Assembly (NCBI GenBank): GCA_037200045.1
Contig: JBBCHM010000001.1
Span: forward strand, 1,240,001 to 1,304,000
DNA: 64,000 bases
Source of the DNA: Rhizomicrobium sp.
GTDB taxonomy: Bacteria > Pseudomonadota > Alphaproteobacteria > Micropepsales > Micropepsaceae
Direction: 5' to 3'
Part shown: piece by piece, positions 1 through 12,426 of the stretch
How positions within the stretch are numbered: the first letter of the stretch is position 1
How the letters are laid out: each line of letters opens with the position of its first letter
Translations under genes and position numbers: made by a program
The notes under the pieces: model-generated
The model's input: only the letters and a program-made list of their open reading frames with translations
Databases searched by the model: none
Told to the model about the DNA's origin: nothing

Positions 1-1942
1 GCCGATCCTGTCGAACTTCAAGGAAGGCCTCACCGTGCTCGAGTACTTCAACTCGACCCACGGCGCCCGCAAGGGCCTGGCCGACACCGCGCTGAAGACC
101 GCCAATTCCGGCTATCTGACGCGCCGCCTTGTCGACGTCGCCAACGACTGCATCATCACCACCGAGGATTGCGGCACCAAGAAGGGCGTCTACGTCCAGG
201 CCGAAATCGACGGCGGCACGATCGTGTCGTCGCTGCCGGAGCGCATCCTGGGCCGCACCGCGGCCGAGGACGTGAAGCATCCGGACACCGGCGAGATCAT
301 CATCAAGCGCGGCAAGGAAGTCACCGAGGACATCGCCGACAAGATCGAGCAGTCGCACATCCAGCGGGTTCGCGTCCGCTCGGTGCTGACCTGCGAGCTC
401 AAGGACGGCGTGTGCGGCAAGTGCTATGGGCGCGATCTGGCCCGCGGCACTCCGGTCAATATCGGCGAGGCGGTCGGCGTGATCGCGGCGCAGTCGATCG
501 GCGAGCCGGGCACCCAGCTCACCATGCGCACCTTCCACATCGGCGGCGCGGCCCAGGTCGCGGGCCAGTCCAAGATCGAGGCGTCCTATGACGGCAAGAT
601 CAAGCTGGTGAACCGCAACATCGTCAAGAACTCCGACGGTGAGCTGATCGCGATGGGCCGCAACATGCAGGCGGTGATCACCGATCCCAAGGGCCAGGAG
701 CGTGCCTCGTACCGCATCGTGTACGGCGCGCGCCTCAAGGTCGACGAGGGCGCCACGGTCAAGCGCGGCGACCGCCTCGCGGAGTGGAATCCGAACTCGC
801 TGCCCGTCCTCACCGATGTCGACGGCACGGTGAAGTACGAGGAGCTGATCTCGGGCGTCTCCTTCCGCGACGTGTCGGACGAGAAGACCGGCGTGTCGAA
901 CAAGGTGGTGATCGACAGCCGCACCGGTTCCGGCGCCAAGGCGACGGAGCTGCGGCCGACCATCGTCATCGTCAACAAGCAGGGCAAGACCGTGCAGGTG
1001 CCGGGGGGCGGCGAGGCGCGCTACGCGCTTTCCGTCGACGCCATCCTGTCGGTCGAGGACGGCTCGGAGGTCCGCGCCGGCGACGTCGTCGCGCGCATCC
1101 CGACCGAGGGCGCCAAGACCCGCGACATCACGGGCGGCCTGCCGCGCGTGGCGGAGCTGTTCGAGGCGCGCAAGCCCAAGGAAGCCGCGGTGCTCGCGGA
1201 AGCCGACGGCTTCGTCGAGTTCGGCAAGGACTACAAGAACAAGCGCCGCGTCATCGTACGTCCCAAGAACGAGAAGCTGGAGCCGACGGAATATCTCATC
1301 CCGAAGGGCAAGCACATCTCGGTGCGCGAGGGCGACTATGTGGAGAAGGGCGACTACATCGTCGAAGGCAACCCGTCTCCGCACGACATCCTGCGCATCA
1401 AGGGCATGGAGGAGCTGGCGACCTATCTCGTGAAGGAGATCCAGGACGTCTATCGTCTCCAGGGCGTGAAGATCAACGACAAGCACATCGAGGTGATCTG
1501 CCGCCAGATGATGCAGAAGCTGGAAGTCACCGAGGGCGGCGAGACCACGCTGCTCGCCGGCGAACAGGTCGACCAGCTCGAGATGGACGAGGCGAACCAG
1601 AAGGCGACCGACGAGGGCCTCAAGCTCGCCGAAGGCCGTCCGGTCCTGCTGGGCATCACCAAGGCGTCGCTGCAGACGCGTTCGGTGTTCTCGGCGGCGT
1701 CCTTCCAGGAGACCACCCGCGTGCTCACCGACGCCGCCGTCAACGGCAAGGTCGACACGCTGGAGGGCCTGAAGGAGAACGTGATCGTCGGCCGTCTCAT
1801 CCCGGCCGGCACCGGCGGCGCCATCGCGCGCCTGCGGCACGTCGCGACGGAGCGCGACCGGGCGATCCAGGAGGAGCAGGCGAAGGCCAACGTGCCGGTT
1901 CCCCAACTCGAAGGTCCCGCCCCGCAGGAAGCGGCGGAGTAA
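1..1942 (+). CDS. rpoC: RNA polymerase beta' subunit, 3' part (5' end outside window)
   Basis: About 646 C-terminal residues of the beta' subunit, the catalytic large subunit of DNA-dependent RNA polymerase. The visible part begins at the bridge-helix region ([20 protein letters not shown]). It continues through the second zinc-binding cysteines (TTEDCGT, then [11 protein letters not shown]) and the trigger loop ([19 protein letters not shown]). Next comes the barrel-sandwich insert usual in proteobacteria, and then the conserved C-terminal region with GRLIPAGTG. The reading frame is open from base 2 and stops with TAA at 1940-1942. A strong intrinsic terminator follows, so rpoBC transcription appears to end here and does not run into rpsL. 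Confidence 0.98.
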   Translation, partial: PILSNFKEGLTVLEYFNSTHGARKGLADTALKTANSGYLTRRLVDVANDCIITTEDCGTKKGVYVQAEIDGGTIVSSLPERILGRTAAEDVKHPDTGEIIIKRGKEVTEDIADKIEQSHIQRVRVRSVLTCELKDGVCGKCYGRDLARGTPVNIGEAVGVIAAQSIGEPGTQLTMRTFHIGGAAQVAGQSKIEASYDGKIKLVNRNIVKNSDGELIAMGRNMQAVITDPKGQERASYRIVYGARLKVDEGATVKRGDRLAEWNPNSLPVLTDVDGTVKYEELISGVSFRDVSDEKTGVSNKVVIDSRTGSGAKATELRPTIVIVNKQGKTVQVPGGGEARYALSVDAILSVEDGSEVRAGDVVARIPTEGAKTRDITGGLPRVAELFEARKPKEAAVLAEADGFVEFGKDYKNKRRVIVRPKNEKLEPTEYLIPKGKHISVREGDYVEKGDYIVEGNPSPHDILRIKGMEELATYLVKEIQDVYRLQGVKINDKHIEVICRQMMQKLEVTEGGETTLLAGEQVDQLEMDEANQKATDEGLKLAEGRPVLLGITKASLQTRSVFSAASFQETTRVLTDAAVNGKVDTLEGLKENVIVGRLIPAGTGGAIARLRHVATERDRAIQEEQAKANVPVPQLEGPAPQEAAE

Positions 1943-1963
1943 ACCGCGGCCTCAAGCAATCCG

Positions 1964-1998
1964 AAAAGGGCCGCTGGCGACAGCGGCCCTTTTTGTTT
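1964..1998 (+). terminator. Intrinsic terminator of the rpoBC operon
   Basis: A 13-bp perfect stem (AAAAGGGCCGCTG paired with CAGCGGCCCTTTT) with a GCGA tetraloop, running into a T-rich tail, 21 bp after the rpoC stop. It is the clearest intrinsic terminator in the window. Confidence 0.93.
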
Positions 1999-2022
1999 TC
2001 CGTCATGTCTCAACAAAAAGGG

Positions 2023-2150
2023 TGTCATGGCCCGCGAATGCGGGCCACCCAGCTGACATCGGCGCGCTCTCGCGTTTTCAGGGCTCTCTCCCACAATGGC
2101 CTATCCAAACATTGGATCACCTGAATGGCCCGCATTTGCGGACCATGACA
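2023..2150. repeat. Palindromic intergenic element, copy A (partly decayed)
   Basis: Begins TGTCATGGCCCGCGAATGCG and ends in the inverted form TGGCCCGCATTTGCGGACCATGACA. Two local hairpins face each other. The right-hand stem carries mismatches, so this copy is older. It lies in the rpoC-ogt gap. Confidence 0.8.
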
Positions 2151-2185
2151 GCAGAGGCAGTGACGGCGCGCCTGCGCGCCAAAGT

Positions 2186-2250
2186 TTCACGCGGAGCCGC
2201 GGAGAACGCGGAGGTTCGCTCAACTCCGCGCCTCCGCGTCTCCGCGTGAA
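2186..2250. repeat. CGCGGAG-type long hairpin repeat
   Basis: An imperfect inverted repeat. The left arm starts TTCACGCGGAG and the right arm ends CTCCGCGTGAA, with tandem CGCGGAG-like units inside. It is distinct from the TGTCATGG element just before it. Together these repeats fill the 378-bp space between rpoC and ogt, and I see no gene there. Confidence 0.7.
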
Positions 2251-2319
2251 AATTACGGCGTCCGAAAACAGCGCAAGAACCGGGTGGCACTCCGCCGCGC
2301 GCGGAGTCACTCTCCCGCC

Positions 2320-2829
2320 ATGACCGACGCACACCGCTGGGCCGCCTTCGACACGCGTTTCGCGCGCTTCGCCGCCGCGATCGATGCAAGCGGCCGCGTC
2401 GTGCGCTTCTGGCTGCATGCCGACAAGGCAAACCCGCGCGGCATCGAAGACGCCGCCGCCCTCGCGCCAATCCGCGCCCAGGTCGAGGAATATTGCGCCG
2501 GCACGCGCCGCGGCTTCGATCTCGACATCCACGCGGAAGAGGGCGGCGATTTCGAACGCGCCGTCTGGGCCGCGATGTCGCGAATTCCGTTCGGCGAGAC
2601 CGTCTCCTACGGCGCCATCGCCAGGCAGTTCGGCGATCCGAACGCCGCGCGCGCCGTGGGCCTTGCCTGCAACGCCAATCCGATCCCGCTGATCGTTCCC
2701 TGCCACCGCGTCATCGGCGCCGATGGCGCGCTGGTCGGCTTCGGCGGCGGGCTTGCGCTGAAGCGCGCGCTGCTCGATTTCGAAAGCGTGATCGTGGGAC
2801 GGCCGCGCGACCTGTTCGCGAGCATATAA
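2320..2829 (+). CDS. ogt: Methylated-DNA-[protein]-cysteine S-methyltransferase
   Basis: A 169-aa suicide DNA repair protein that moves alkyl groups from O6-alkylguanine (and O4-alkylthymine) in DNA to its own cysteine. The signature PCHR is at residues 127-130 with acceptor Cys128. The helix-turn-helix recognition segment (FGETVSYGAIARQFG) precedes it, and GFGGGLALKRALLDFE closes the domain. The longer open frame from 2284 adds 12 residues without family resemblance, so ATG 2320 was chosen. No strong Shine-Dalgarno is visible. It stands alone, convergent with the iron operon. Ogt-type is preferred over Ada because there is no Ada N-terminal domain. Confidence 0.93.
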   Translation: MTDAHRWAAFDTRFARFAAAIDASGRVVRFWLHADKANPRGIEDAAALAPIRAQVEEYCAGTRRGFDLDIHAEEGGDFERAVWAAMSRIPFGETVSYGAIARQFGDPNAARAVGLACNANPIPLIVPCHRVIGADGALVGFGGGLALKRALLDFESVIVGRPRDLFASI

Positions 2830-2847
2830 CGCAACACATAATACAGT

Positions 2848-2978
2848 TGTCATGGCCCGCGAATGCGGGCCACCCAGTTGACTTCTGCACTCTGCGACTC
2901 GCTTAAGGGCAGCTGTCGCGAGAACTCGTGATCGACGCCGGGATCACCTGGGTGGCCCGCATTCGCGGGCCATGACAC
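2848..2978. repeat. Palindromic intergenic element, copy B
   Basis: Starts TGTCATGGCCCGCGAATGCG and ends CCCGCATTCGCGGGCCATGACAC. Both halves have the GGCCCGC/GCGGGCC stem. It sits between the convergent stops of ogt and the Sel1 gene. Confidence 0.88.
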
Positions 2979-2995
2979 CGGGGATGTTGGAAAAC

Positions 2996-3733
2996 CTATC
3001 CCACCACCAACGCCCGCACCCGCGCGTCGCGATGCTTGCGCAGCGCCGCCGCGATGTTGCTCCGCGTCGGCTCGGGCGCGGTGTCGAGCGCCTCCTTGAA
3101 CCAGCGCAGCGCGCCGGTGACGCAGCCTTCGGCGCAGAGGATCGTCGCGTAATTGTAGGCGCCGCGGAAATAGCCCGCCTCGGCCGACCGGCGATACCAC
3201 ACCCGCGCCGCCGCCGGGTCGCGCGGGCAGCCCCAGCCTTCCTCGTGACAGCGCGCGACGAGGTTCATCGCCCGCTCATGGCCCTGCGCCGCCGCCGCGA
3301 AGTACCAGCGGAACGCCGCCGCGCGGTCGCGCGCCACGCCGTTCCCGTCCAGCAGCAGATGCCCCAGATTGTATTGCGCCCAGGCCAGCCCCGCCTCGGC
3401 CGCCACCGCGTAGTGCCGCGCCGCACGCGTGAAATCGCGCGCCGTGCCCCAGCCGTTCTCGTAAGCGCGCCCCAGCATGTTCGCGGCATCGCTGTCGCCC
3501 GCCTTGGCGGCGCTGAGGAAGCAGGCGAACGCCGCCCGCTCGTCCTTGGCCGTGCCCTGGCCCTCCAGCAGCATCCGCCCCAGACGCACCTGCGCCGCAG
3601 CGATGCCGCACGCGGCCGCCGCCGCGACCCACGCCGCCGCGTCGCCGCCCGCGAGCAGCGCCCGCAATTCCGCCGGCGGCATCATCGTGAGCGCCGCGAC
3701 GCGCCAGGCATCGGCGGAGGTCGGCGCGTTCAT
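2996..3733 (-). CDS. Sel1-repeat (TPR-like) protein of the iron-uptake operon
   Basis: A 245-aa protein with four or five Sel1-like repeats recognisable by motifs such as [52 protein letters not shown] and [19 protein letters not shown]. These repeats form alpha-solenoids for protein-protein contacts. No signal peptide is seen. The ATG at 3733 overlaps the TGA of the upstream hydroxylase (ATGA), so translation is probably coupled. That start was preferred to one 15 bp upstream. The order TonB receptor, PiuC, Sel1 protein resembles the Pseudomonas piu region, which suggests an iron-uptake role, but its exact function is unknown. Confidence 0.88.
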   Translation of the reverse strand: MNAPTSADAWRVAALTMMPPAELRALLAGGDAAAWVAAAAACGIAAAQVRLGRMLLEGQGTAKDERAAFACFLSAAKAGDSDAANMLGRAYENGWGTARDFTRAARHYAVAAEAGLAWAQYNLGHLLLDGNGVARDRAAAFRWYFAAAAQGHERAMNLVARCHEEGWGCPRDPAAARVWYRRSAEAGYFRGAYNYATILCAEGCVTGALRWFKEALDTAPEPTRSNIAAALRKHRDARVRALVVG

Positions 3734-4407
3734 GCCGGCTCGCCCCATTTGCGCACCAGATTGTGATAGAGCGCGGTCAGCCGCAGCACCGGCGCGCTGT
3801 CGGGCGCGCCCGTCTCGATGATGGCGCGGTCGAGTTCGAACAGCATCTGCCGCTCGGCGTCGTCCTTCACCATGCTCTGCACCCAGAAGAACGAGGCGAC
3901 GCGCGCGCCGCGCGTCACCGGCGCCACGCGGTGCAGGCTGGTCGCGGGATAGAGGATGAGGTCGCCCGCCGGCAGCTTGGCGCTGTGCGTGCCATAGGTG
4001 TCCTGCACGATCAGCTCGCCGCCGTCATAGTCGTCCGGCTCGCTCAGGAACAGCGTCCCCGACACGTCGGTGCGCAGCCGGCGCTGCGTGCCCGGCACCA
4101 GCCGGATCGCGTTGTCGACATGGGCGCCGAAATTCATCCCCGCCTCGTATTTGTTGAACAGCGGCGGATAGACCAGGGCGGGCAGGGCGGCCGACATGAA
4201 AAGCGGGCTGCGCTCCAGCGCCTTCAGGACGAGCGCCCCCAAGGCACGCGCGTCCGCGCCGGTCTCGGCGAGCTGCAAATTCTCCTTCACGCGCACCGAT
4301 TGGTGCCCGGCGGTCACCTTGCCGTCGCCCCATTGTGCCGACGCCAGCCGCGCCTGGACCGCGTCCAGCTCGTCCGCCGTCAGCACCTTGGGAACATGCA
4401 GCAGCAT
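3730..4407 (-). CDS. piuC: Fe(II)/2-oxoglutarate-dependent PKHD-type hydroxylase
   Basis: A 225-aa protein with the length usual for the PiuC/YbiX family of iron-regulated dioxygenases. The iron triad is visible: His96 and Asp98 in GAHVDNAIR, and His159 in [11 protein letters not shown]. Arg169 is a candidate 2-oxoglutarate ligand. The family is found beside TonB siderophore receptors, and the substrate is unknown. The start at 4407 is preferred over longer open frames because AAGGA lies upstream and the family begins MLLHVPKVL. It lies 8 bp after the receptor stop and overlaps the Sel1 start by 4 bp. Confidence 0.93.
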   Translation of the reverse strand: MLLHVPKVLTADELDAVQARLASAQWGDGKVTAGHQSVRVKENLQLAETGADARALGALVLKALERSPLFMSAALPALVYPPLFNKYEAGMNFGAHVDNAIRLVPGTQRRLRTDVSGTLFLSEPDDYDGGELIVQDTYGTHSAKLPAGDLILYPATSLHRVAPVTRGARVASFFWVQSMVKDDAERQMLFELDRAIIETGAPDSAPVLRLTALYHNLVRKWGEPA

Positions 4408-4415
4408 CGCGGTCC

Positions 4416-6686
4416 TTAGAGCGACGCCGTCGCGGTCAGGAGGACCGTCCGCCCGGGACCGGGCACGACATGGTTCTCGCCCGGACGCGTGAAGTAAGAC
4501 GTCGCGTAATAGAACTCGTCGGTCAGGTTGTAGGCGTTGAGCTGCAGACCGAACGTGTCGTTGAGCCGGTAGCCGATCATCGCATCCCAGGTGACATAGC
4601 CCGGCGCGGTGGCGGTGACGATCAGGCCGGGCACGGTCATGTTGTCCGTGCCGGCGCGGCGCATGCCGGTGTAGTTGAGGCCGGTGCCGATCTTCAGGCC
4701 GCTGTCGAAATCGTAGGTCGTCCACAGATTGGCCTGGTTGTGCGCCGTGTTCGGGATCGGGCCGTGCACGCCCACGCCCGCCAGTCCGACCGCCGTCGGA
4801 TCGAGATAGGTGTAGCCCAGGATGACTTCCCAGTTCGCGGTGAGGCGGCCCTGCGCGCCGAACTCGAAGCCGTTCACGCGCTCCGTGCCGGCCAGGGTCT
4901 GCAGCGTCGGGTTGGTGGGGTCGGAGATGCGGGCATTGGTCATCTCCGTGTTGAAGATGGCCGCCGTGACCGACAGCATGTCGTCCAGCACCTGCGCCTT
5001 GGCGCCGAGCTCGAAGGTGCGGTCCTTCTCGGGCGGCAGCGACTGGTTGCTGGCTGACAGCGACAGGCTTTCCGCCGACGGGTTGAACGAGGTGCCGTAG
5101 GAGAAATAGACGCTGGTCTTGTCGGTCGGCTTGTAGACGAGGGCCGCGCGCGGGCTCCAGATGTCGTCGGTGTGGCTGAAATGCGAGGGCGTCCTTCCGA
5201 CGGCCTGGTCGAAGCGCACGCGGAAATCGTCATAGCGGATCGAGCCGGTCAGGAACCATTGCGAATCCAGGCTGACCGTGTCGGTGACATAGAGGCCGGT
5301 GGTGTTCGTCTTGGTGACGGGCTGCTGGTTGATCGTGGTCTGCGTGCCGGGGAACGCCTCGAGCGGATTGGGCGCGAGGATCGGCTGCGGCAGGATCGAG
5401 ACGTCCTGGTTGACGAACCGCGTCAGGTCGGCGCTTTCGTTGTCGTATTCCGTGCCGAAGGTCAGCACGTGATCGAGCGCGCCGGTGGAGAAGCGCGCCG
5501 TGAAGCCCAGATCGTTCATCGCGGTGGCGATGGTGCCTTTCGAGCTCGGCCGGTCGCGCAGCACATAGATCGCGCTCACCGGCGTGCCGACGACGGGATA
5601 ATAGGGATTGTACGAGCCCGGCGTCCACGACACCGGCGTCGGCTTGGCGACGCCGGCGCAGAGCGGCGCGCCGGCGAAATAGCCCTGCGTCGCCGCCGAC
5701 GCGAAGCAGTTCGCCGTGCCGTAGATCGATGCGGTCTGGCGCGAATCGAACCAGTAATGCCCGTAGCGGATCGTGTCGCTCATCGACCAGGTGTCGTCGA
5801 ATTTATGCTCGAAGCGGCCGGTCACGACGTCGACCTCGGTCTTGAAGCGGTCGTCGTCCGCCAGGCCATAGAACGTATCGCGCGGCACGGGCGCCGGCTT
5901 GTCGAACAGGAACGGGATGCCGTAATCGGGGATGTTGTCTTCCTGCTGGTGCAGGTATTTCAGCGTGAAGGTCGTGTCGGTGCCGATGCCGAAGGCGATC
6001 GCCGGCGCGACGCCGAAGCGCTGGTTGCGCGAGAACGGCCTTCCGTCCTGGTTGTTGCGCTGGCCCATCAGGTTGACGCGGATGGCCGCGTCGTCGCCCA
6101 GCACATAGTTCACGTCGGCCGTGCCGCGGATTTCCGCGTTGGTGCCGCCGGTCACCGCGAAATCGTCGATCGGATAAAGCTCCGGCGTCTTCAGCACCTG
6201 GTTGATCACGCCGCCGGTCGAGCCGCGGCCGAACAGCGTCGAGGCCGGTCCCTTGTAGACCTCGATGTTCTGGTAATCGAAGGTGTCGCGGTCGTAGAGG
6301 CCGGTGTCGCGCAGCCCGTCCATGAAATAGTCGTCGCCGGCGGAGAAGCCGCGCAGGTTGATGAGATCGCCATGCGTGCCGCCTTCGCCCGCGTTCAGCG
6401 TGATGCCCGGCACGTTCTTCAGCGCGTCGGCAAGATTATTGACGCCCTGCTGCTTGATCACTTCCGCCGGGATCACATTTATGGACTGCGGCGTGTCGAG
6501 GATCTTTTCCGGCAATAGATCGACGTTCGTGCGCTGCGCGGTCACGACGACGGTTTCGACCGTGGCGTTGGCGGTTTCGTTCAGCGCGACCTGCTGTCCA
6601 TGCGCGGCGGTGATGGACGAGATGCCGGCCCCGGTGAGGCCGATGGCGGTGCGTACGAGCCGGTCGCTCGATTTGGCGGATAGCAT
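4416..6686 (-). CDS. TonB-dependent siderophore receptor
   Basis: A 756-aa outer-membrane receptor for ferric siderophores. It has an N-terminal export signal and a TonB-box/plug start ([10 protein letters not shown]). The plug is typical: [37 protein letters not shown], and [21 protein letters not shown] long beta-barrel follows, with TonB-receptor features such as ATYSF-like strands and a final LLTATASL rather than an aromatic last residue. The ATG at 6686 follows GAGGGG; the open frame reaches 6815 but the added 43 residues look untranslated. It leads a three-gene operon with piuC and the Sel1 gene, and Fur-like boxes lie upstream. The ligand cannot be told from sequence. Confidence 0.94.
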   Translation of the reverse strand: MLSAKSSDRLVRTAIGLTGAGISSITAAHGQQVALNETANATVETVVVTAQRTNVDLLPEKILDTPQSINVIPAEVIKQQGVNNLADALKNVPGITLNAGEGGTHGDLINLRGFSAGDDYFMDGLRDTGLYDRDTFDYQNIEVYKGPASTLFGRGSTGGVINQVLKTPELYPIDDFAVTGGTNAEIRGTADVNYVLGDDAAIRVNLMGQRNNQDGRPFSRNQRFGVAPAIAFGIGTDTTFTLKYLHQQEDNIPDYGIPFLFDKPAPVPRDTFYGLADDDRFKTEVDVVTGRFEHKFDDTWSMSDTIRYGHYWFDSRQTASIYGTANCFASAATQGYFAGAPLCAGVAKPTPVSWTPGSYNPYYPVVGTPVSAIYVLRDRPSSKGTIATAMNDLGFTARFSTGALDHVLTFGTEYDNESADLTRFVNQDVSILPQPILAPNPLEAFPGTQTTINQQPVTKTNTTGLYVTDTVSLDSQWFLTGSIRYDDFRVRFDQAVGRTPSHFSHTDDIWSPRAALVYKPTDKTSVYFSYGTSFNPSAESLSLSASNQSLPPEKDRTFELGAKAQVLDDMLSVTAAIFNTEMTNARISDPTNPTLQTLAGTERVNGFEFGAQGRLTANWEVILGYTYLDPTAVGLAGVGVHGPIPNTAHNQANLWTTYDFDSGLKIGTGLNYTGMRRAGTDNMTVPGLIVTATAPGYVTWDAMIGYRLNDTFGLQLNAYNLTDEFYYATSYFTRPGENHVVPGPGRTVLLTATASL

Positions 6687-6709
6687 TGATTCCCCTCGGG
6701 TTCTGAAAC

Positions 6710-6724
6710 TGATAATCGTTCGCA
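6710..6724 (-). promoter_or_regulatory. Candidate Fur box upstream of the siderophore receptor
   Basis: On the plus strand it reads TGATAATCGTTCGCA, a 15-bp 7-1-7 site. One arm (TGATAAT) equals the classical Fur half site and the other is degenerate. It lies 24 bp upstream of the receptor ATG, where bound Fur would block transcription or initiation. Confidence 0.55.
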
Positions 6725-6763
6725 ACTTATGGGGGAACATACAGTCCGTCGCCGGCCTGTCAA

Positions 6764-6778
6764 TGCGAATTAGTTGCA
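6764..6778 (-). promoter_or_regulatory. Second candidate iron-regulator box
   Basis: TGCGAATTAGTTGCA, an imperfect 7-1-7 inverted repeat of the TGCAAAT...TTGCA kind used by alphaproteobacterial Fur/Mur-type regulators. It lies 40 bp upstream of the first box. Together they could set iron repression of the operon. Confidence 0.4.
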
Positions 6779-7016
6779 GACAACCAGCACCGCCTGATGG
6801 AACAGCCGACGGCATTTTATGCGCTGGTTTCTACATCGTGCTGGCCGGCCCACCGATGTGCCGCGCGAGGATCTGGCCTGGGGCCATGTCGGATTGCGCG
6901 TGGCGCATTCGCTGATCCCGAACACGACCAACCGCGTGATCTCGCGCTTTCGCGTCTTCGCCGCGTCTATCCTGGTCCTGATGGCGATGGCGGGTGCAGG
7001 AAGTGCCGGCGTCGTC

Positions 7017-7298
7017 TTAGAGATCGAGTTCGCTGTGTGAACCGAGCCGCACGAGACGCAACACATCCGCCCCGAGCTTTTGATATATCAGGACGAGATC
7101 GGGTCGGATGTGACAGTCGCGAAAATCCTTCCATTCGCCAGTCAGCGGATGATCGCGGTATTTTTCCGGAAGCGGTTGATCCGTCACGAGGAATGTGATG
7201 ACCGCCCGCAGGTCGCGTTCGAGTGTTGCCCGGTGCAGACCCTTGGCTTCGCGCTTATAGTCCCGTCTGAACCTTGTCGTGCGGTCAATCGTCCGCAT
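7017..7298 (-). CDS. yafQ: YafQ-family mRNA interferase toxin (RelE/ParE fold)
   Basis: A 93-aa endoribonuclease toxin of the type II DinJ-YafQ system, which cleaves mRNA on the translating ribosome. Residues matching the catalytic set of E. coli YafQ are all present: His50 (YRDHPL), His63 and Asp67 (CHIRPD), and His88 (GSHSELDL). The toxin is therefore probably active. Its ATG lies inside the antitoxin gene with a 14-bp overlap, the usual coupled arrangement. Confidence 0.93.
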   Translation of the reverse strand: MRTIDRTTRFRRDYKREAKGLHRATLERDLRAVITFLVTDQPLPEKYRDHPLTGEWKDFRDCHIRPDLVLIYQKLGADVLRLVRLGSHSELDL

Positions 7299-7548
7299 TC
7301 AGGTCGGCCATCAAACCATCGATATCGCCGACCACCTTTACATCTCCGGCACGCGCCGCTTTCATGGCCTCGATGGTTTCCGCGTTCGGAATGAGCGGAT
7401 CGAAGGGCAGGGCCTTTTCGGCCACCGTGCGCATCAGCATCAGCCGAACGGCATCCGACACGGTTAATCCGATCGTCTCGAGAATAGCGGTCGCTTCTTT
7501 CTTCACGCGTGCATCAATTCGGGCGCGAACTACGGCGTTTGCAGTCAT
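7285..7548 (-). CDS. dinJ: DinJ/RelB-family antitoxin
   Basis: An 87-aa antitoxin. The N-terminal ribbon-helix-helix (NAVVRARIDARVKKEATAIL, then IGLTVSDAVRLML) binds DNA as a dimer. The middle EKALPFDPLIPNAETI matches DinJ, and the acidic C-terminus should wrap the toxin. The ATG lies 12 bp downstream of a perfect palindrome that is the likely operator. It overlaps yafQ by 14 bp. Confidence 0.93.
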   Translation of the reverse strand: MTANAVVRARIDARVKKEATAILETIGLTVSDAVRLMLMRTVAEKALPFDPLIPNAETIEAMKAARAGDVKVVGDIDGLMADLNADD

Positions 7549-7560
7549 GGCGATATCTCC

Positions 7561-7583
7561 GGTGAGCTACATTGTAGCTCACC
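7561..7583 (-). promoter_or_regulatory. Perfect operator palindrome of the dinJ-yafQ operon
   Basis: GGTGAGCTAC, then ATT, then GTAGCTCACC: ten-base perfect arms around a 3-base centre, 12 bp before the dinJ start. Position and symmetry fit conditional autoregulation by the DinJ ribbon-helix-helix dimer and the DinJ-YafQ complex. Confidence 0.85.
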
Positions 7584-7658
7584 GGCTGCCATACCTCAAC
7601 CTGTCTCCCTCCGTCAGGGTCGTGGCCGCCCGCCGCGAAATTTCCTGTCTTTCCGTGC

Positions 7659-7687
7659 TTGACGCCCCCATGCCCCCCGAATATAAG
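7659..7687 (+). promoter_or_regulatory. Sigma-70-type promoter of the str operon
   Basis: TTGACG, a 17-bp spacer, then TATAAG. It lies 224 bp upstream of rpsL, giving a predicted leader of about 215 nt. It is the only strong promoter-like sequence seen in the 362-bp dinJ-rpsL gap, and it should drive rpsL onward. Confidence 0.75.
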
Positions 7688-7693
7688 GCGCGA

Positions 7694-7910
7694 CCTTTCA
7701 GGGACAGGTCGTTGGGCCCAAATCGCCCAAAACGCTGTCGGAAAGCCAGTTTAGAGCGTTAAACGCGCGACTCAGGGCAAACCCCTCAGTCCTCCGCGCT
7801 CAACCGGGGCGGGCCTTCAGGCCGGCACCGGATATTTGTTTCGGCTTTGGCGATGGTCGCCAGGGCTCATCGAAGCCGGGCGGCGAAAACCGCCCAAGTT
7901 GGGAAGAAGC
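7694..7910 (+). other. Long 5' leader of the str operon mRNA
   Basis: About 215 nt of untranslated leader between the predicted start point and rpsL. A 6-bp hairpin (GGGCGG, CGAAAA, CCGCCC) at 7878-7895 lies just before the rpsL ribosome binding site (GGGAAG). Other GC-rich inverted segments are present. A regulatory role is possible but not shown, and no gene is supported. Confidence 0.4.
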
Positions 7911-8282
7911 ATGCCGACGATCAATCAGTTGATCCGCAAGCCCCGCGGCGAGAAGCCCAGGCGCAACAAGGTGCCGGCGCTCCAGGAGTGCCCGCAGAAG
8001 CGCGCGGTCTGCACCCGCGTCTATACCGTGACGCCCAAGAAGCCGAACTCGGCGCTGCGCAAGGTGGCGAAGGTTCGCCTGACCAACGGCTATGAAGCCC
8101 TCTCTTACATCCCCGGCGAAGGCCACAATCTGCAGGAGCACTCGGTCGTGCTGATCCGCGGCGGCCGCGTGAAGGACCTTCCCGGCGTTCGCTACCACAT
8201 CATCCGCGGCGTGCTCGACACGCAGGGCGTCAAGGACCGCAAGCAGCGCCGGTCCCTGTATGGCGCCAAGCGTCCCAAGTAA
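7911..8282 (+). CDS. rpsL: 30S ribosomal protein S12
   Basis: A 123-aa decoding-centre protein, the usual length. It has the start [12 protein letters not shown], the streptomycin-relevant loops [11 protein letters not shown] and [13 protein letters not shown] with wild-type lysines, and [18 protein letters not shown] shows Ala where Gly is common. It is first in the str operon, preceded by GGGAAG, and 13 bp before rpsG. The ATG at 7911 was chosen because the family starts there; an upstream open extension has no similarity. Confidence 0.98.
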   Translation: MPTINQLIRKPRGEKPRRNKVPALQECPQKRAVCTRVYTVTPKKPNSALRKVAKVRLTNGYEALSYIPGEGHNLQEHSVVLIRGGRVKDLPGVRYHIIRGVLDTQGVKDRKQRRSLYGAKRPK

Positions 8283-8295
8283 GGAGCACCGATAG

Positions 8296-8770
8296 ATGTC
8301 ACGCCGCCGCCGCGCCGACAAACGCGAGATCACCCCGGACGCCAAGTTCGGCGACCTCGTCCTCGCCAAGTTCATGAACAGCCTGATGTATGACGGCAAG
8401 AAGTCCGCCGCCGAAGGCATCATCTATGGCGCCTTCGATACCATCCAGCAGAAGACCAAGACCGATCCGATCCAGGTCTTCCACGAGGCGCTGCGCAACG
8501 TCGCCCCGGCGATCGAGGTGAAGTCCCGCCGCGTCGGCGGCGCCACCTATCAGGTGCCGGTCGAGGTTCGCACCGACCGCGCCCGGGCGCTCGCGATCCG
8601 CTGGCTGATCACCGCCGCGCGCGGCCGCAACGAGCCGACCATGACCGGCCGGCTCTCGGGCGAGCTGATGGACGCCGCCAACAACCGCGGCACCGCCGTC
8701 AAGAAGCGCGAAGACACCCACAAGATGGCGGACGCCAATCGCGCGTTCTCCCACTACCGCTGGTAAAGAA
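8296..8770 (+). CDS. rpsG: 30S ribosomal protein S7
   Basis: A 156-aa primary 16S rRNA-binding protein of the 30S head, the normal length (stop at 8764-8766). It has the start [12 protein letters not shown], the core [24 protein letters not shown], and the C-terminal segment AFSHYRW. A good AAGGAG precedes the ATG. It lies between rpsL and fusA, and in other bacteria S7 is the feedback regulator of this operon. Confidence 0.97.
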
Positions 8771-8784
8771 GCAAAGAGTCTCCC

Positions 8785-10857
<2,073 letters not shown>

Positions 10858-10885
10858 TCACGCGCCACATCGACCGGAGAATAAA

Positions 10886-12076
<1,191 letters not shown>

Positions 12077-12105
12077 GCGGAATACGGATCGAAGGTCTAA
12101 AAGAC

Positions 12106-12414
12106 ATGCAAAATCAGAACATCCGCATCAGGCTGAAGGCCTTCGATCACCGCATCCTCGACAATTCGACGCGGGAAATCGTCAACACGGCCAAGCGCAC
12201 CGGCGCCCAGGTTCGCGGTCCCATACCGCTGCCCACCGGCATCGAGCGCTTCACCGTGAACCGGTCCCCGCACATCGACAAAAAGAGCCGCGAGCAGTTC
12301 GAAATCCGGACCCACAAGCGTCTCCTCGACATCATCGACCCCACGCCGCAGACCGTCGACGCTTTGATGAAGCTCGACCTCGCGGCCGGCGTCGACGTCG
12401 AGATCAAGCTTTAA
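12106..12414 (+). CDS. rpsJ: 30S ribosomal protein S10
   Basis: A 102-aa 30S head protein that also serves as NusE in antitermination. It shows [15 protein letters not shown], the tRNA-proximal loop GPIPLPT, and the C-terminal [15 protein letters not shown] 12106 gives the family length; the longer open frame from 11296 is the out-of-frame shadow of tuf. It opens the S10 cluster, 29 bp after tuf, and AAGGAG for rplC overlaps its stop. Confidence 0.98.
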   Translation: MQNQNIRIRLKAFDHRILDNSTREIVNTAKRTGAQVRGPIPLPTGIERFTVNRSPHIDKKSREQFEIRTHKRLLDIIDPTPQTVDALMKLDLAAGVDVEIKL

Positions 12415-12426
12415 GGAGTGAGCGCG

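Larger units (their letters stand above)
6687..7016. other. Iron-operon promoter region and unexplained sequence
   Basis: A 330-bp gap between the receptor start and the yafQ stop. Its first 90 bp hold the Fur-like boxes. The rest holds only short open frames (a 73-aa plus-strand frame at 6819-7040 and a 98-aa minus-strand frame), without Shine-Dalgarno or family resemblance. I see no supported gene. Confidence 0.5.

Noticed and set aside
2101-2853. 250-codon minus-strand frame over ogt
   Set aside because: Opposite a clear ogt gene with PCHR and has no recognisable domain.
6819-7040. 73-codon frame with a signal-peptide-like stretch
   Set aside because: The hydrophobic part is at the middle/end, there is no ribosome site, and it overlaps yafQ.
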